This document shows positions 7,301-15,888 of a DNA stretch of 64,000 bases, one piece after another. The notes beneath the pieces were generated by a model, which saw nothing but the letters and a program-made list of their open reading frames with translations, was not told the DNA's origin and did no database searches. Origin of the DNA: Rubellimicrobium arenae (GTDB lineage Bacteria; Pseudomonadota; Alphaproteobacteria; Rhodobacterales; Rhodobacteraceae); the NCBI RefSeq assembly GCF_017916295.1, contig NZ_JAFMSS010000011.1:1-64000 (forward strand). Direction: 5' to 3'. The position numbers were made by a program, and so were the translations under genes. How positions within the stretch are numbered: the stretch's first letter is position 1; the number at the start of each line of letters is the position of its first letter.

Positions 7301-9496
7301 GGCGCGGCCAAGTTCCTGGACGCGGTGGGCGAGCTCGCCATTGACGGTGGTCAGCTCCTCGTTGACGGACTGGAGCTCCTCCTTGGAGGTCTCGAGCTCC
7401 TCGTTCGCGGACTGCAGCTCCTCGTTGAGGGACTGGTACTCCTCGTTGGAGGACTTCAGCTCCTCGTTGGTGCTTTCCAGCTCCTCGACCGTGCCCTGGA
7501 GGTGGTCGCGCGTGACGCGCAGCTCGTCCTCCAGGCGGCGGGTGTGCTCGACCGGGTCGGCGCTGGACGGCGCGGCGCCCGGCGCGGCGGAGTCGGGGTG
7601 CGGCTGCCGGTCCTTGAAGGCCACGAGGAAGCCCGTCGGCATCCCCGAGGCCGAAAGGCGCGGCTCCACGACCAGGTCGATGAGGCGATGGGGATGGGTG
7701 GCCAGCTCCAGGCCATGCAGCTCCGCCGTATGCCCTTGCTCGGCGGCGCGAGCGAGCGCGGTGCGCAGGTCCAGCCTCAGGGCCGGATGAATGAGCTGCA
7801 GGAGGTTGAGCGAGGCCGCGCCGCGGGAGGGGGCGAGGAACGGGCCGATTGTGCCCGAGAAGTGCAGCACGTTGTGCTGCGGGTCGACGATCACGTAGGC
7901 GGGCGAGAGCTGCTCGATGACCCGCTCGGCCCAGCGGGTGAGGTCGGCGCCATCGGAGCGGGTTGGTTCGGCGGGCGGGAGCGGAGCGCCCTGCGTCAGC
8001 GCCCGCCGGTCCACGGCCGTGAAGGGGAAGTCCGGAAGGACCCGGGTGGCGGTGTCGAGCCGCCGGAAGATCCGGGAGCGAGCCTCGAGAGGCGCGAAAA
8101 GGGCCGTGTGGCGCGAGGCGTTCTCGCTGTTGCCAAGGAAGAGGAAGCGCCCGGGGCGCAGCGCGAAGTGGAAGAGCGGGATCACCCGCTCCTGAAGCTC
8201 GGCGTCGAGGTAGATGAGGAGGTTGCGGCAGGACACGAGGTCGAGGCGCGAGAAGGGGGCGTCCTTGATGAGGCTGTGCTGGGAGAAGACGCACATCTCC
8301 CGCAGCTCCTTGGTGACGCAGTAGGTGTCGCCCTCCTTGACGAAGAACCGGCCCAGCCGCTCCGGGCTCATCTGCCCGGCGATCCGGTCGGCGTAGCGCC
8401 CGGCCCGCGCGGCGGCGAGCGCGCGCCCGTCGAGGTCGGAGGCGAAGATCTGGACGGGCGGAGGGTCGTCCATCCGGGCGCGGTGCTCGGCCAGGAGGAT
8501 GGCGATGGAATAGGCCTCCTCGCCCGTGGAGCAGCCCACCACCCAGACGCGCAGAGGGTCGCGTGGCCCCTTGCCCTCGAAGAGCCGGGGGACGACCTCC
8601 CGCTCCAGCAGCTCCCACTCCCGACGATCGCGGAAGAACTCGGTCACGCCGATCAGGAGGTCGTTGAACAGGTCCTGCGCCTCGGTGGGGCTCGCGCGCA
8701 GCGTCTCGATATAGTCGCTCAGATCGCCGATCATCAGCGCCTGCATGCGCCGCTGCACCCGGCGCAGGAAGGTGCCGGGCTTGTAGCCGTGGAAGTCGTG
8801 GCCGGTGCGGCTCCGCAGGATCCCGGCGATCGTCCCGAGCGCCGCGCGGGCCTCGGGCGTGTCCGGGGCCGCAGCCGCTCCCGGGTCCGCGGTCTCGCCG
8901 ATCTGCTGGATCAGGATCACGATCCGCCCCGCCAGCTCCGCGACGGGCAGCACGGCATCCGCGAGGGCGACGGGGCTGTCGCTGGAGGCCAGGGCGTGGG
9001 CGCGCGATTCCTCGGTGTCCTCGGCCAGGGCCAGGCCCCCGGCCTCCTTGATCTCCTTCACCCCCAGCGTCCCATCGCCGTCCGTTCCATCGAGCGCCAC
9101 CACAAGGGCGCGCCCGCCGCCCTGCGTGGCCAGCGAGACGAGGAAGCTGTCGATCACACCCCGCGCGCCCGGGGCCTGCTCGGCGGGGTGCGTGCGGAAG
9201 CGGCCGTCTTCCAGCGTGGCGATCACGTTCATGGGCGGCAGGTACAGGCGACCGGGCTCGACGGGCATCCCGTCCGCGATCTCCACCAGGGTGTGCCCGC
9301 CGGCCCCGGCGGCGGCCCGCAGCCGCGCCTCGTCCAGCGCCTCGCGGAGCTGGAGCACCATGATGAGCGCGGCATCCTCGCGGGGGGGCAGGGTCGTCAG
9401 CACCGCCTCCAGCGAGCCGATCCGGGCGGCCGAGGCGGTGATCGCGACAAGGACGGAGGCGTCAGCCTCGCGGGTCGGGGTCGTGTTGGGGGACAT
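4301..9496 (-). CDS. CheB/CheR/multi-PAS/GAF/HWE histidine kinase fusion (1731 aa)
   Basis: Approximate domain order: CheB-like 1-195; CheR methyltransferase 205-480 (SAM motif VVGCSTGEEAYSIA, SCRNLLIYLD); PAS near 540-640; heptad coiled coil 660-750 (repeats of EELQS/NEELE); PAS; GAF near 870-1020; four more PAS; HWE kinase 1540-1725 with His in ELQHRTRNLM, N-box HELATNAAKYGAL and WIETG. The CheB part keeps the Ser (TASAAR) and the late Asp (DGDGTLG), but the catalytic His is replaced (VLQLRE where active enzymes have QHL), so it is probably inactive. The ATG at 9496 is preferred (AAAGGG 9 bases upstream); a GTG at 9502 is possible. No methyl-accepting receptor is nearby, so it is more likely a stress or light/redox-type sensor than a chemotaxis part. 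Its likely partner is the overlapping receiver at 3937. Confidence 0.93.
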   Translation of the reverse strand: MSPNTTPTREADASVLVAITASAARIGSLEAVLTTLPPREDAALIMVLQLREALDEARLRAAAGAGGHTLVEIADGMPVEPGRLYLPPMNVIATLEDGRFRTHPAEQAPGARGVIDSFLVSLATQGGGRALVVALDGTDGDGTLGVKEIKEAGGLALAEDTEESRAHALASSDSPVALADAVLPVAELAGRIVILIQQIGETADPGAAAAPDTPEARAALGTIAGILRSRTGHDFHGYKPGTFLRRVQRRMQALMIGDLSDYIETLRASPTEAQDLFNDLLIGVTEFFRDRREWELLEREVVPRLFEGKGPRDPLRVWVVGCSTGEEAYSIAILLAEHRARMDDPPPVQIFASDLDGRALAAARAGRYADRIAGQMSPERLGRFFVKEGDTYCVTKELREMCVFSQHSLIKDAPFSRLDLVSCRNLLIYLDAELQERVIPLFHFALRPGRFLFLGNSENASRHTALFAPLEARSRIFRRLDTATRVLPDFPFTAVDRRALTQGAPLPPAEPTRSDGADLTRWAERVIEQLSPAYVIVDPQHNVLHFSGTIGPFLAPSRGAASLNLLQLIHPALRLDLRTALARAAEQGHTAELHGLELATHPHRLIDLVVEPRLSASGMPTGFLVAFKDRQPHPDSAAPGAAPSSADPVEHTRRLEDELRVTRDHLQGTVEELESTNEELKSSNEEYQSLNEELQSANEELETSKEELQSVNEELTTVNGELAHRVQELGRANSDLKNFLEATQIATLFLDNELRVTNFTPATADLFHLLESDEGRPITHIKARVHYDEIERDARRVLRTLVPVEREVGDPETGARFAVRVLPYRSTDNVIAGVVVTFVDVTARREAEERLRESEERQAFLLKLGDALRAEPSADAVTNRAIAMLSGHLQLDRCYVGVYRLAEDRGDFTHQVGNDRVPPLPAGVRLSDFPAALRVAFDRTLVIEDIATAEGLTATDRQNLAGLGYRGLVAASLRRGENKPLWSIVGVSADPRRWTAGEVALMEEVTERTWAAVERVRAEAALRASEARLKNVLQIQTVGVMFWGKDFALTEVNDAFLRLTGFTREESLGRTWADLTPPEFHEASRKAVEEVLTLGGSTPYEKQYFRKDGSRWWGLFAARRIGDEVVEFVLDVTERREAEEALQESEARLATIFASASVGLSEITLEGRFLQVNDELCRILGRSRDELLRLSIPEVTHPEDIPPSLEAVVQARQGSTASLDKRYQRPDGSAIWANSRVAVLRHGEGQPDTLLAVTMDITERREAEAALRESEERFRAIVETAKDYAIFTTDAGGRIETWPTGAHEVFGWTAEEAVGRPVDITFTPEDREAHQPETERQEARDAGQAPNVRWHVRKDGSRVFIEGITRPLTGPDGQILGFLKIGQDVSERRVAEQALHDSELRFRTLAEGIPQLVWRAVDDGHWTWASPQWTAFTGQAEEASHGRGWLDALHPDDRQAAREAWEQSKTTGTFEANYRIREATSGTYRFFQTRARPVRDEAGAIVEWLGTSTDVQHLRELQDRQGVLVAELQHRTRNLMGVVRATLATTLGEHPTQEAFVPAFRGRLDALARVQGLLSRLHEGDRVAFDELLRTELGALGAVDADGRGERVTLDGPRGVRLRSSTVQTFALALHELATNAAKYGALAQRDGQLAVRWRMLRGKDGPRLRVEWIETGVAMPEPGAAPQGTGYGRELIERALPYQLKAETTYELGADGVRCTITLPLSSREERADA

Positions 9497-9631
9497 GTTC
9501 ACCTGCCCTTTGCATCGCGCGCAGCTCGGGGCCGCCCCTGCGCGACGTCACCTTGCCGCCAAGCTGTAGGTCGCGCCGCGGCGAAACGCCAGCCGCCAAG
9601 CCGCTCGCCGGAGCCTGACCCGACTGAGGCA

Positions 9632-10657
9632 TCACGTCGTCTCCTGCCCGCCTTCGTCGCCCGAGGGACTGGCCCGTCCCATGGACATCAGAACCGCCCG
9701 GCGGAGCGTGTCGGCGTAGCGGCGGTACTCCTCGGAGCGCTCCTCGTACATCTCGGCCACGGCGCGGCGCCCCGAGTTGCGGCCGTCCTCCGCCATGCGG
9801 CTGACCAGCTCGGCCCGCTCCTCGATGATGCGCAGCGCCACCCGCAGCGCCTCGTCCACCGTGTTCTCCTGCTCGTAGGCCAGCACCTCGGCGGTCTTGG
9901 CATGCCCCACCTGGCAGCGGAAGCGGAGCGGCCCGGGCCCGCGGACCTGGGACATGACGCCCCCGCAGTCGGGACAGACAAGCGGGGATGGATCGGCAAA
10001 GCGGCTGACCACGCCGCTGTCGACCCGCTCGCCCGCGGCGATGTCGACCTCGAGCTGGATCTCGGGCGGGATCAGGACGCGGGGGCCGGCCGCCTCGCGC
10101 ACAAGGTCCGAAAGCACGTCACCCAGGCGCGTGGAGGGGCCGACGAGGTCCGCCGTCACGGCCCGGAGCCCGGCCAGCGGCATCTCGTCCGCAATGGCGT
10201 CCTGCGGGTCCTGCACGAGCGCGAGTCCCCCGCAGCGCTTGATCGCCGAAAGCCCCGCCGCCCCATCGTTGAGAAGCCCGCTCAGCAGCACGCCCACCAC
10301 GCGAGAGCCGTAGGACACCGCCGCCGAGCGGAACAGCGGGTCGATGGCGGGGCGCGCCATGTTCTCGCGCGGGCCGCGCCCCAGGCGGATGTGCCCGTCC
10401 ACGAGCAGGAGGTGCCGGTCGGGGACACCCAGGTAGATGTGCCCGGGCTCGATGGGCATGCCGTCCTCGGCCGGCCGGACCGGAAGGTGGCTCGCGGCCT
10501 GGGTCACCGTGGCGAGGATTCCGAGGCTCCGTGCCGGGATGTGCAGGACCACGAACACCGACGCGGGCAGATCGGACGGCAGGGCGCCCAGGATGGTCTT
10601 CAGCGGCGCGGTCGCGCCCGACGATCCCCCGATCACGATGATGTCCCGGGTGTCCAC
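9632..10657 (-). CDS. CheB-type protein-glutamate methylesterase with C-terminal Zn-ribbon-like extension
   Basis: 341 aa from a GTG at 10657 preceded by AGGAG. The methylesterase domain (about 1-190) has an intact triad: Ser12 in IGGSSGA, His39 in VVLHIPA, Asp131 in LLNDGAAG. After it comes a Cys-rich segment (LVCPDCGGVM ... FRCQVGHA) and a helical tail. No receiver domain is present, so it is not the classical chemotaxis CheB. It follows the same direction as the fusion kinase (135-base gap) and may be co-transcribed upstream of it. Substrate unknown; no MCP gene lies in the window. An open frame reaches further upstream, but that part looks non-coding and overlaps the plus-strand gene at 10774. 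Confidence 0.88.
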   Translation of the reverse strand: MDTRDIIVIGGSSGATAPLKTILGALPSDLPASVFVVLHIPARSLGILATVTQAASHLPVRPAEDGMPIEPGHIYLGVPDRHLLLVDGHIRLGRGPRENMARPAIDPLFRSAAVSYGSRVVGVLLSGLLNDGAAGLSAIKRCGGLALVQDPQDAIADEMPLAGLRAVTADLVGPSTRLGDVLSDLVREAAGPRVLIPPEIQLEVDIAAGERVDSGVVSRFADPSPLVCPDCGGVMSQVRGPGPLRFRCQVGHAKTAEVLAYEQENTVDEALRVALRIIEERAELVSRMAEDGRNSGRRAVAEMYEERSEEYRRYADTLRRAVLMSMGRASPSGDEGGQETT

Positions 10658-10773
10658 GGGGGCCGCGCTCCTGGTAAGGCGTGGGGGGGAACAACCGCCG
10701 GCTTCGATATGTTCCGCAATCAGTCGGGTCCTGGTTGCAGGCAGGCCCGCCACGACGGCGAGGAGGGGAGGCC

Positions 10774-11061
10774 ATGCTGAATCTGGCGACCGAGAGGGCG
10801 ACCCTCGCAAAGGCCGAGCGGGACATCGCGGAGGGCGAAGCGCGCATCGCCAACCAGGCCGATCTCGTGGGCCGACTGCGGGCAACGGGGCAGGACATCG
10901 GCATGGCCGAGGCGCTCCTGGCCACTCTCCAGGGGACGCTGCGGCAGTGGCAGGACCATCGGGACGAGATACTGCGCACCATCGCGCGGCTGGAGCAGGA
11001 GTCGGCGCCAGCCGGGGAGGAGCCGGGTCCCGGCACCACCGGCGGCACGCAGCCTTTGTAG
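10774..11061 (+). CDS. small coiled-coil protein (95 aa), unknown function
   Basis: ATG at 10774 follows a strong GAGGAGGGGAGG site. The product is almost wholly helical with heptad character (ATERATLAKAERDIAEGEAR, LLATLQGTLRQWQDHRDEIL), ending in a flexible Gly/Pro/Thr tail. No family recognised. It is divergent from the CheB gene (116-base gap), so the two may share a control region. A protein of similar style is encoded at 23308-23544. Confidence 0.65.
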   Translation: MLNLATERATLAKAERDIAEGEARIANQADLVGRLRATGQDIGMAEALLATLQGTLRQWQDHRDEILRTIARLEQESAPAGEEPGPGTTGGTQPL

Positions 11062-11149
11062 CGTCGCCGTCAGTCGCAGCGCGCCGGGCCCGTCATGACA
11101 TTCGCTCCGCGATCGTTCGCCTGGGCACGCCCTTGGATCGGGCGCGGCG

Positions 11150-11881
11150 TCAGCCCTTGGCGCCCACCAGCCGGTCGAATTCGCCGGTGATGATGCCGTA
11201 GCACTCGCAGGTGGCGCCCAGGAGGCCCTCGCGGTCGAGGATCAGCATCTGCCCACGCTGGTAGGAGATGAGCCCCGCCTTGGCGAGCATCCCGGCCGCG
11301 ACCGACACCGTGGGCCGGCGCACGCCCAGCATCTGCGCCAGGAACTCCTGGGTGAGGGGGAAGGAGGGCTCGCCCACCCGGTCCTGGGTCATGAGCAGCC
11401 AGCGCGCGCAGCGCTCCTCGACCTCATGCGTGCGGTTGCACGAGGCGTTCTGCGCCATCTGGTTCATGAGCGCGAGCGTGTAGCGCAGGAGCCGCCGGGT
11501 CAGCTCCGGGCAGCGTCCGATCACCGACCGGAAGTCCTCCGCCCTGATCCGGGCTCCTTCGCCCGGAACCTGGATGAAAGCCTTGCTGGCCATCTGGTCG
11601 GCCCCGAGGAAGACCGGCAGGCCGATCATTCCTTCGGACCCCACGGTCGCGAACTCGAGATCGGCGCCTTCCGGCATCTCGGTGACCAACGAGGCGACGC
11701 CGCGATGGATGAACCAGACATGCTCGACCCGGCTGTTGGCCACGTAGAGGTCCTCGCGGTAGAGCAGGGGGACCGTTTCCAGGTGCGGTCCCAGGATCCC
11801 CCGCTCCTCGGGGGGGAGGGCCTCCAGGATGCGGTTCACGGGTGGTCGTTTCGGAACCACGCCCCGGTCTGGCTTCTGCAT
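11150..11881 (-). CDS. Crp/Fnr-family transcriptional regulator
   Basis: 243 aa: N-terminal cyclic-nucleotide-binding-like beta-roll (about 20-150) and C-terminal HTH_Crp_2 (about 155-230; TQEFLAQMLGVRRPTVSVAA). The four Fnr-type cysteines for an Fe-S cluster are not seen at the N-terminus, so oxygen sensing by that route is unlikely. AAGGGA lies 6-7 bases before the ATG. It is divergent from the lone CheB at 11975 across 93 bases and could control it. Proteins of this type are common in rhizobia and Methylobacteria, often stress-linked (family knowledge); the ligand is unknown. Confidence 0.92.
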   Translation of the reverse strand: MQKPDRGVVPKRPPVNRILEALPPEERGILGPHLETVPLLYREDLYVANSRVEHVWFIHRGVASLVTEMPEGADLEFATVGSEGMIGLPVFLGADQMASKAFIQVPGEGARIRAEDFRSVIGRCPELTRRLLRYTLALMNQMAQNASCNRTHEVEERCARWLLMTQDRVGEPSFPLTQEFLAQMLGVRRPTVSVAAGMLAKAGLISYQRGQMLILDREGLLGATCECYGIITGEFDRLVGAKG

Positions 11882-11974
11882 GCGATGTCCCTTCTGGACG
11901 AGGTTGCTGGAACGGCGACCGTGTCATCTGGCGGACAGAGCGGCGGCCACCTATGTAAGCTGTCGAACACAACC

Positions 11975-12601
11975 ATGCCCGATCAGACACGTTCCCCCTT
12001 GTCGCCGCGGCCTTGCGACGCCCCTCTTGCGGCGGCCTTGGCCTATGATGTGGTCGTGATCGGCGCCTCGGCTGGCGGCATCGCGGCCCTGCACGATCTG
12101 CTCTCGCGCCTTTCGGCGGATTTTCCGCTGCCCGTCCTTCTCGCGCAGCACCTCTCGGCCACGCTGCCCAGCAAGCTGCCCGAGGTGCTGGGCTACCGCA
12201 CGGGGCTGCGGACGAAGTGGGCCGAGGACGGAGAGGCGCTGCGTCCCGGCACGGTGTTCGTGGCGCCCCCCGACCGCCACCTCCTGGTGGGACCCGAACG
12301 CCGGCTGGCGCTCTCCTCGGCCGAGCGGGTGGGTTGGTGGCGGCCCGCCGTGGACGTGCTGTTCCGGAGCGCGGCGGACGCCTTCGGGGACCGCACCATT
12401 GCCGTTGTGCTGAGCGGTGCCATGTGGGACGGCGCCAGGGGGATGCGCGCCGTGGCCGAGGCGGGCGGCATCACCATCGCCCAGGATGAGGCCTCAGCGG
12501 GGCACTTCGACATGCCCGCCGCCGCGCTGGACCTTGGTCGGGCGGACTTGGCCATGGCGCCCGGAAAGATCGCCCAAGCCCTTCAGGTCCTGATCGGTTG
12601 A
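11975..12601 (+). CDS. stand-alone CheB methylesterase-domain protein
   Basis: 208 aa, only the catalytic domain. The triad is complete: Ser32 in VIGASAGG, His59 in LLAQHLS, Asp152 in SGAMWDGARG. No receiver domain and no chemotaxis neighbours. The start is uncertain: ATG 11975 has no clear ribosome-binding site, and the frame is open further upstream. It is the third CheB-like domain within 8.4 kb. It may act as an esterase or deamidase on a non-MCP target, or partner the CheR domain of the big fusion (speculative). Confidence 0.87.
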   Translation: MPDQTRSPLSPRPCDAPLAAALAYDVVVIGASAGGIAALHDLLSRLSADFPLPVLLAQHLSATLPSKLPEVLGYRTGLRTKWAEDGEALRPGTVFVAPPDRHLLVGPERRLALSSAERVGWWRPAVDVLFRSAADAFGDRTIAVVLSGAMWDGARGMRAVAEAGGITIAQDEASAGHFDMPAAALDLGRADLAMAPGKIAQALQVLIG

Positions 12602-13184
12602 GTATGGATCGGCACGGCGGGGACCCGTCGCGCACTGCGCCATGCACGGCGCGGCAAAGGGCCAGACCCCCGAGCCCGCAGTCATGAACGTGGACAGCCC
12701 GTCGGCAAGGACCGGGGGAACGGGGAGCCTGCGGGAATGATGACCGCAGCTGGGTCAGAAGGCCAATCTGGCCGAACTTCCTCAGGCGAAAGGTGGAAGC
12801 CGGGATCGGGGTCGGCCTACGCGCCCCTTGCGAACTTCCGGCGGGGCCAGGCCCGTTGCAGCGGTGACCAACGATGGCGCAGCAGTCAGGGACGCTGCCG
12901 TTCGACGATCCGCGTCCCGGAACACATGCATCTGGACCGTCGGTCCCGGGATGGCAGGACATGGATGGGCCTGCGGGGACCCGGTCCTGGTTGGCTTGGG
13001 GCGGAGGTCGTCGCTGACAGGAGCCGAGCCGTAGCGCGGGCGAAGGATGCAGGTCCGGGCTGGGCGCCGGTCAGCCGCAGAGGCGGCGCCAAGGTCCCCA
13101 GGGGGTCACCGGCTGGCACGGGCCGGAGCCGTGAAGACGCGGCTTCGGCCCCTGAACGTCTCCCTTTGGACAGCGAAGCTCCAA
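12602..13184. other. gene-free stretch
   Basis: About 580 bases between the CheB gene and the convergent PAS protein. Open frames exist on both strands, but their translations are Arg/Gly/Pro-rich noise without motifs. No tRNA, clear terminator or repeat was seen. Confidence 0.5.
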
Positions 13185-15509
13185 TCAGGCCGAAGCGGCC
13201 ATCGGCCTCGGCCAGCGGTCTTCCAACGGCGCCAGCACGGACACGAAGTGATCATGCCTGCCTTCGGCGTCGTAGGCCGAACTCACCGAAAGGCGGGTCC
13301 GAACCCATTCTCCCGTCGCCGTCCGATAACGCATGGGAACCGAGAATGACGACACCTCGCGCCGCAGCAGCGCCTGGGTCTCGTCCCAGGCCTTGGCGTA
13401 ATCGATCGGATGGGCCACTTGCTGCGCCGTCAGAGCCGTCAACTCCTCCATCGGCCATCCCAGGATCTCGCCGAACCGCTGGTTCGCCTCGATGATCCGG
13501 CCATCCATGGACACACGGGCAATCCCAACGGCCGCCAGTTCGAAGATGCTCCTGTAACGCTCCTGGCTGGCCGCTTCGGCGCGCGCCTCCGCCTGCATGA
13601 TCTCCGTGATGTCCTCGAAGGTGCCGACGGTCTGCACAGGAACGCCGGCATCGAAGACCGGATGGTTCAGGTCACGCACCCAGCGGACCTCGCCGTCCGG
13701 CCGCACGATGCGGTAGACGATCCGGTTGGGCTCTCCTTCACGCTCCCGGGACATCATCTCTTCCACCCGCCCGCGGTCGTCCGGGTGAACCCAGTCGAGA
13801 TAGGTGGCCGGCTCCGACTCCAGGATCCGGGGCGACCTGCCCAGGATGCGCTCACAGCCCGGGGACGAATACAGCGAGCATCCCGTCGCGATATCGGTCT
13901 GGTAGAAGCCCTCCTGCACGGTCTCGGCGATGAGCTTGAGTTGCTCCTCGGTCTTGAGGATCTCGGTCACGTCCTCGACAGTGCCCGCCACATGCGTGAC
14001 GCGCCCGGCCCGGTCGACGATCGGATGGCAGAGGTCGCGCAGGTGCCGGACCGTCCCGTCGGGGCGGGTGATCCGGAAGGCGGTCCGGGTCTGCTGACCC
14101 TGCCGCACCTCCTTCAGCCCGTTGAGGAGCCGAACGCGGTCATCGGCATGAACCCATTCCAGGAAGCCGAAATGGGTCGCACTGCTCTCGGCGAAGGACC
14201 GTCCCCAGATCTTGTCGAGTGCCGGATTGGCATAGAGCACATCGCCCTGCGAGGCGTCGAAGAGGTAGAACCCCTCGCGCACCGTCTCCGTGACCAGCCG
14301 GAGCATGTCCTCGGTCTGCCGGGCGTCCGTGATGTCCTCGACGGAACCCACCACCTGGGTCACCTTGCCGTGGTCGTTCCGGATCGGATAGGCCAGATCC
14401 CGCACCCAACGGATCCGACCATCCGGGTGGGTGATGCGGTACTCCATCCGTCGGCTTCCGCCATTCTCGAGCTGAGCCCAAGCCGACGCCACCACCTCGT
14501 AATCCTCGGGATGGATGGCCCGCTGGTGGGCCCTGACATCATCCGGGAATGTCCCTTCCGGACGGCCGCAGATATCCTCGTAGGCGGGGCTGGCGTAAAG
14601 GAGGCGCCAGTTGTCCCAATCGAACTGGTAGAATCCCTCGCGCACCGTGGTCGTGATAAGATTGAGCCGCTCGAGCGCTTCACGGCCCTCGGTGACGTCC
14701 CGCGACACGCACAGCAGGCTCTGAACCTCGCCATCGGCGTCCCGCATGGGCGTGATCGCCACGTTCCACCATCGACGCTCTCCGGTGGCCGAGATGAACG
14801 GCGCAGTGAAGCGTCCGATGCCGCCCTTGGCCGCATCGCTGACCGCGTTCCAGGCCGAGGCCCGTCCGGCGGCCGTGGGCCAGCGTCCGATCCACGAGCG
14901 GCCCAGCACGACGTCGTCGAGGTCCATCGAGATGGCCGCCGAGCCGGCAGCGTTGATGGTCAGAAGGCGACCGTCGAGCGATAGCGTCTGGATGCAGTCG
15001 GCGTTGGCCTCGATAAGCCGTGCCGCGAATTCCTCCACCTGCCGCCGTTCGGACTCCTTCCGCTCTGCTTCTGCCGTCAGTCGGGCGGCATGGACTTCGC
15101 TCTCGCGCCGACGGTCGTCGACGTCGGTGGCGTGCCCGATCCAGTGCACGATGCGCCGGTTCTCCCGAACCGGCCTTGCGCGGACGAGGTACCAGTCATG
15201 ATCACCCGAGGCCGTCCGGATCCGGTACTCGAGCTCGAAGGGTTCGCTGGCGCTGATCGCTCGTCCCCAGGCACGGGCCACCCGGATGCGATCATCACGG
15301 TGGATGGCGCTGATCCAGCCGCCACCCAGCCATTCGTCTTCGCTCAGCCCGGTCGCCTTCTGCACCTCGGCATTCGCGAAAACGCAGGCTCCGCCCGTAT
15401 CGCAGATGAAGACGAGTGCGGGAATCCCGTCCAGCAGGATCTCGAAATCGACTCGTCTCCGCCACGAGGTTGGTTTCGGAGCCCCACCACTGCCTGCCGT
15501 CCCGTTCAT
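13185..15509 (-). CDS. protein of six PAS domains without any output domain
   Basis: 774 aa from ATG 15509 (GAGG 5 bases upstream); a GTG at 15548 would add 13 residues. PAS folds in order: IPALVFICDTGG; LIEANADCIQTLSLDGR; then three sibling repeats starting TTTVREGFYQFD, TETVREGFYLFD and AETVQEGFYQTD, each with a PAC motif (RWVRDL.YPI... GSVEDIT); and a last one at YRSIFELAAVGIARV. The frame stops soon after the last PAC (LAPLEDRW), with no HisKA, HATPase, GGDEF, EAL or HTH. No membrane segments. Either it works by protein contact, or the transmitter has been lost. Nothing in the 580 bases downstream looks like a detached kinase. Confidence 0.9.
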   Translation of the reverse strand: MNGTAGSGGAPKPTSWRRRVDFEILLDGIPALVFICDTGGACVFANAEVQKATGLSEDEWLGGGWISAIHRDDRIRVARAWGRAISASEPFELEYRIRTASGDHDWYLVRARPVRENRRIVHWIGHATDVDDRRRESEVHAARLTAEAERKESERRQVEEFAARLIEANADCIQTLSLDGRLLTINAAGSAAISMDLDDVVLGRSWIGRWPTAAGRASAWNAVSDAAKGGIGRFTAPFISATGERRWWNVAITPMRDADGEVQSLLCVSRDVTEGREALERLNLITTTVREGFYQFDWDNWRLLYASPAYEDICGRPEGTFPDDVRAHQRAIHPEDYEVVASAWAQLENGGSRRMEYRITHPDGRIRWVRDLAYPIRNDHGKVTQVVGSVEDITDARQTEDMLRLVTETVREGFYLFDASQGDVLYANPALDKIWGRSFAESSATHFGFLEWVHADDRVRLLNGLKEVRQGQQTRTAFRITRPDGTVRHLRDLCHPIVDRAGRVTHVAGTVEDVTEILKTEEQLKLIAETVQEGFYQTDIATGCSLYSSPGCERILGRSPRILESEPATYLDWVHPDDRGRVEEMMSREREGEPNRIVYRIVRPDGEVRWVRDLNHPVFDAGVPVQTVGTFEDITEIMQAEARAEAASQERYRSIFELAAVGIARVSMDGRIIEANQRFGEILGWPMEELTALTAQQVAHPIDYAKAWDETQALLRREVSSFSVPMRYRTATGEWVRTRLSVSSAYDAEGRHDHFVSVLAPLEDRWPRPMAASA

Positions 15510-15888
15510 CTCCGCCTCTATCGCCGACCGTCCGAGTCGGACGCCCACAACCTACCCCAGCACATCTCTTCTGCTTGCTGGTTGAGGCGGCTTCTAGAGG
15601 GAAGCGCGACAGGTTTGCAGCACGACCGCGTCAGGCGCCCGAAAATTGCCCCAGAGAGTGGGTGCCTGACCGGCTCCCGAATGCACCACATGCCTTGGTC
15701 TGCCCGAGCAATCCCCTCTCTGTGGTGCCTCGGCATCTTTACGACTCGGCCGTCGACGCTCTAGCATCCGCTCAGGCATAAGCGTTTCTGGTCGCAGTCG
15801 AACCAGCAGGCCACTTAGCCGAACTGGGAGGCGCATTGCGACGGCGGCCAGCCGGCCAAGTTCACGATGCATACGAGAGGGTCGATCC
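15510..15888. other. intergenic region
   Basis: Divergent control space between the PAS protein and the plus-strand gene at 15889. Relatively AT-richer bases around 15555-15600 could hold a promoter. No gene or hairpin is supported. Confidence 0.4.

Noticed and set aside
6767..10780. 1337-codon plus-strand open frame opposite the fusion kinase and CheB gene
   Set aside because: Antisense to genes with clear domains. Its translation is Gly/Arg/Gln/Val-rich without motifs, the usual mirror of high-GC coding DNA.
9632..12601. Classical chemotaxis operon
   Set aside because: CheB domains lack receivers, and cheA, cheW, MCP and flagellar genes are missing from the window.
12737..13495. 252-codon plus-strand frame in the gap after the lone CheB
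   Set aside because: Low-complexity Arg/Ser/Pro/Gly translation, runs into the PAS gene on the other strand and has no convincing ribosome-binding site.
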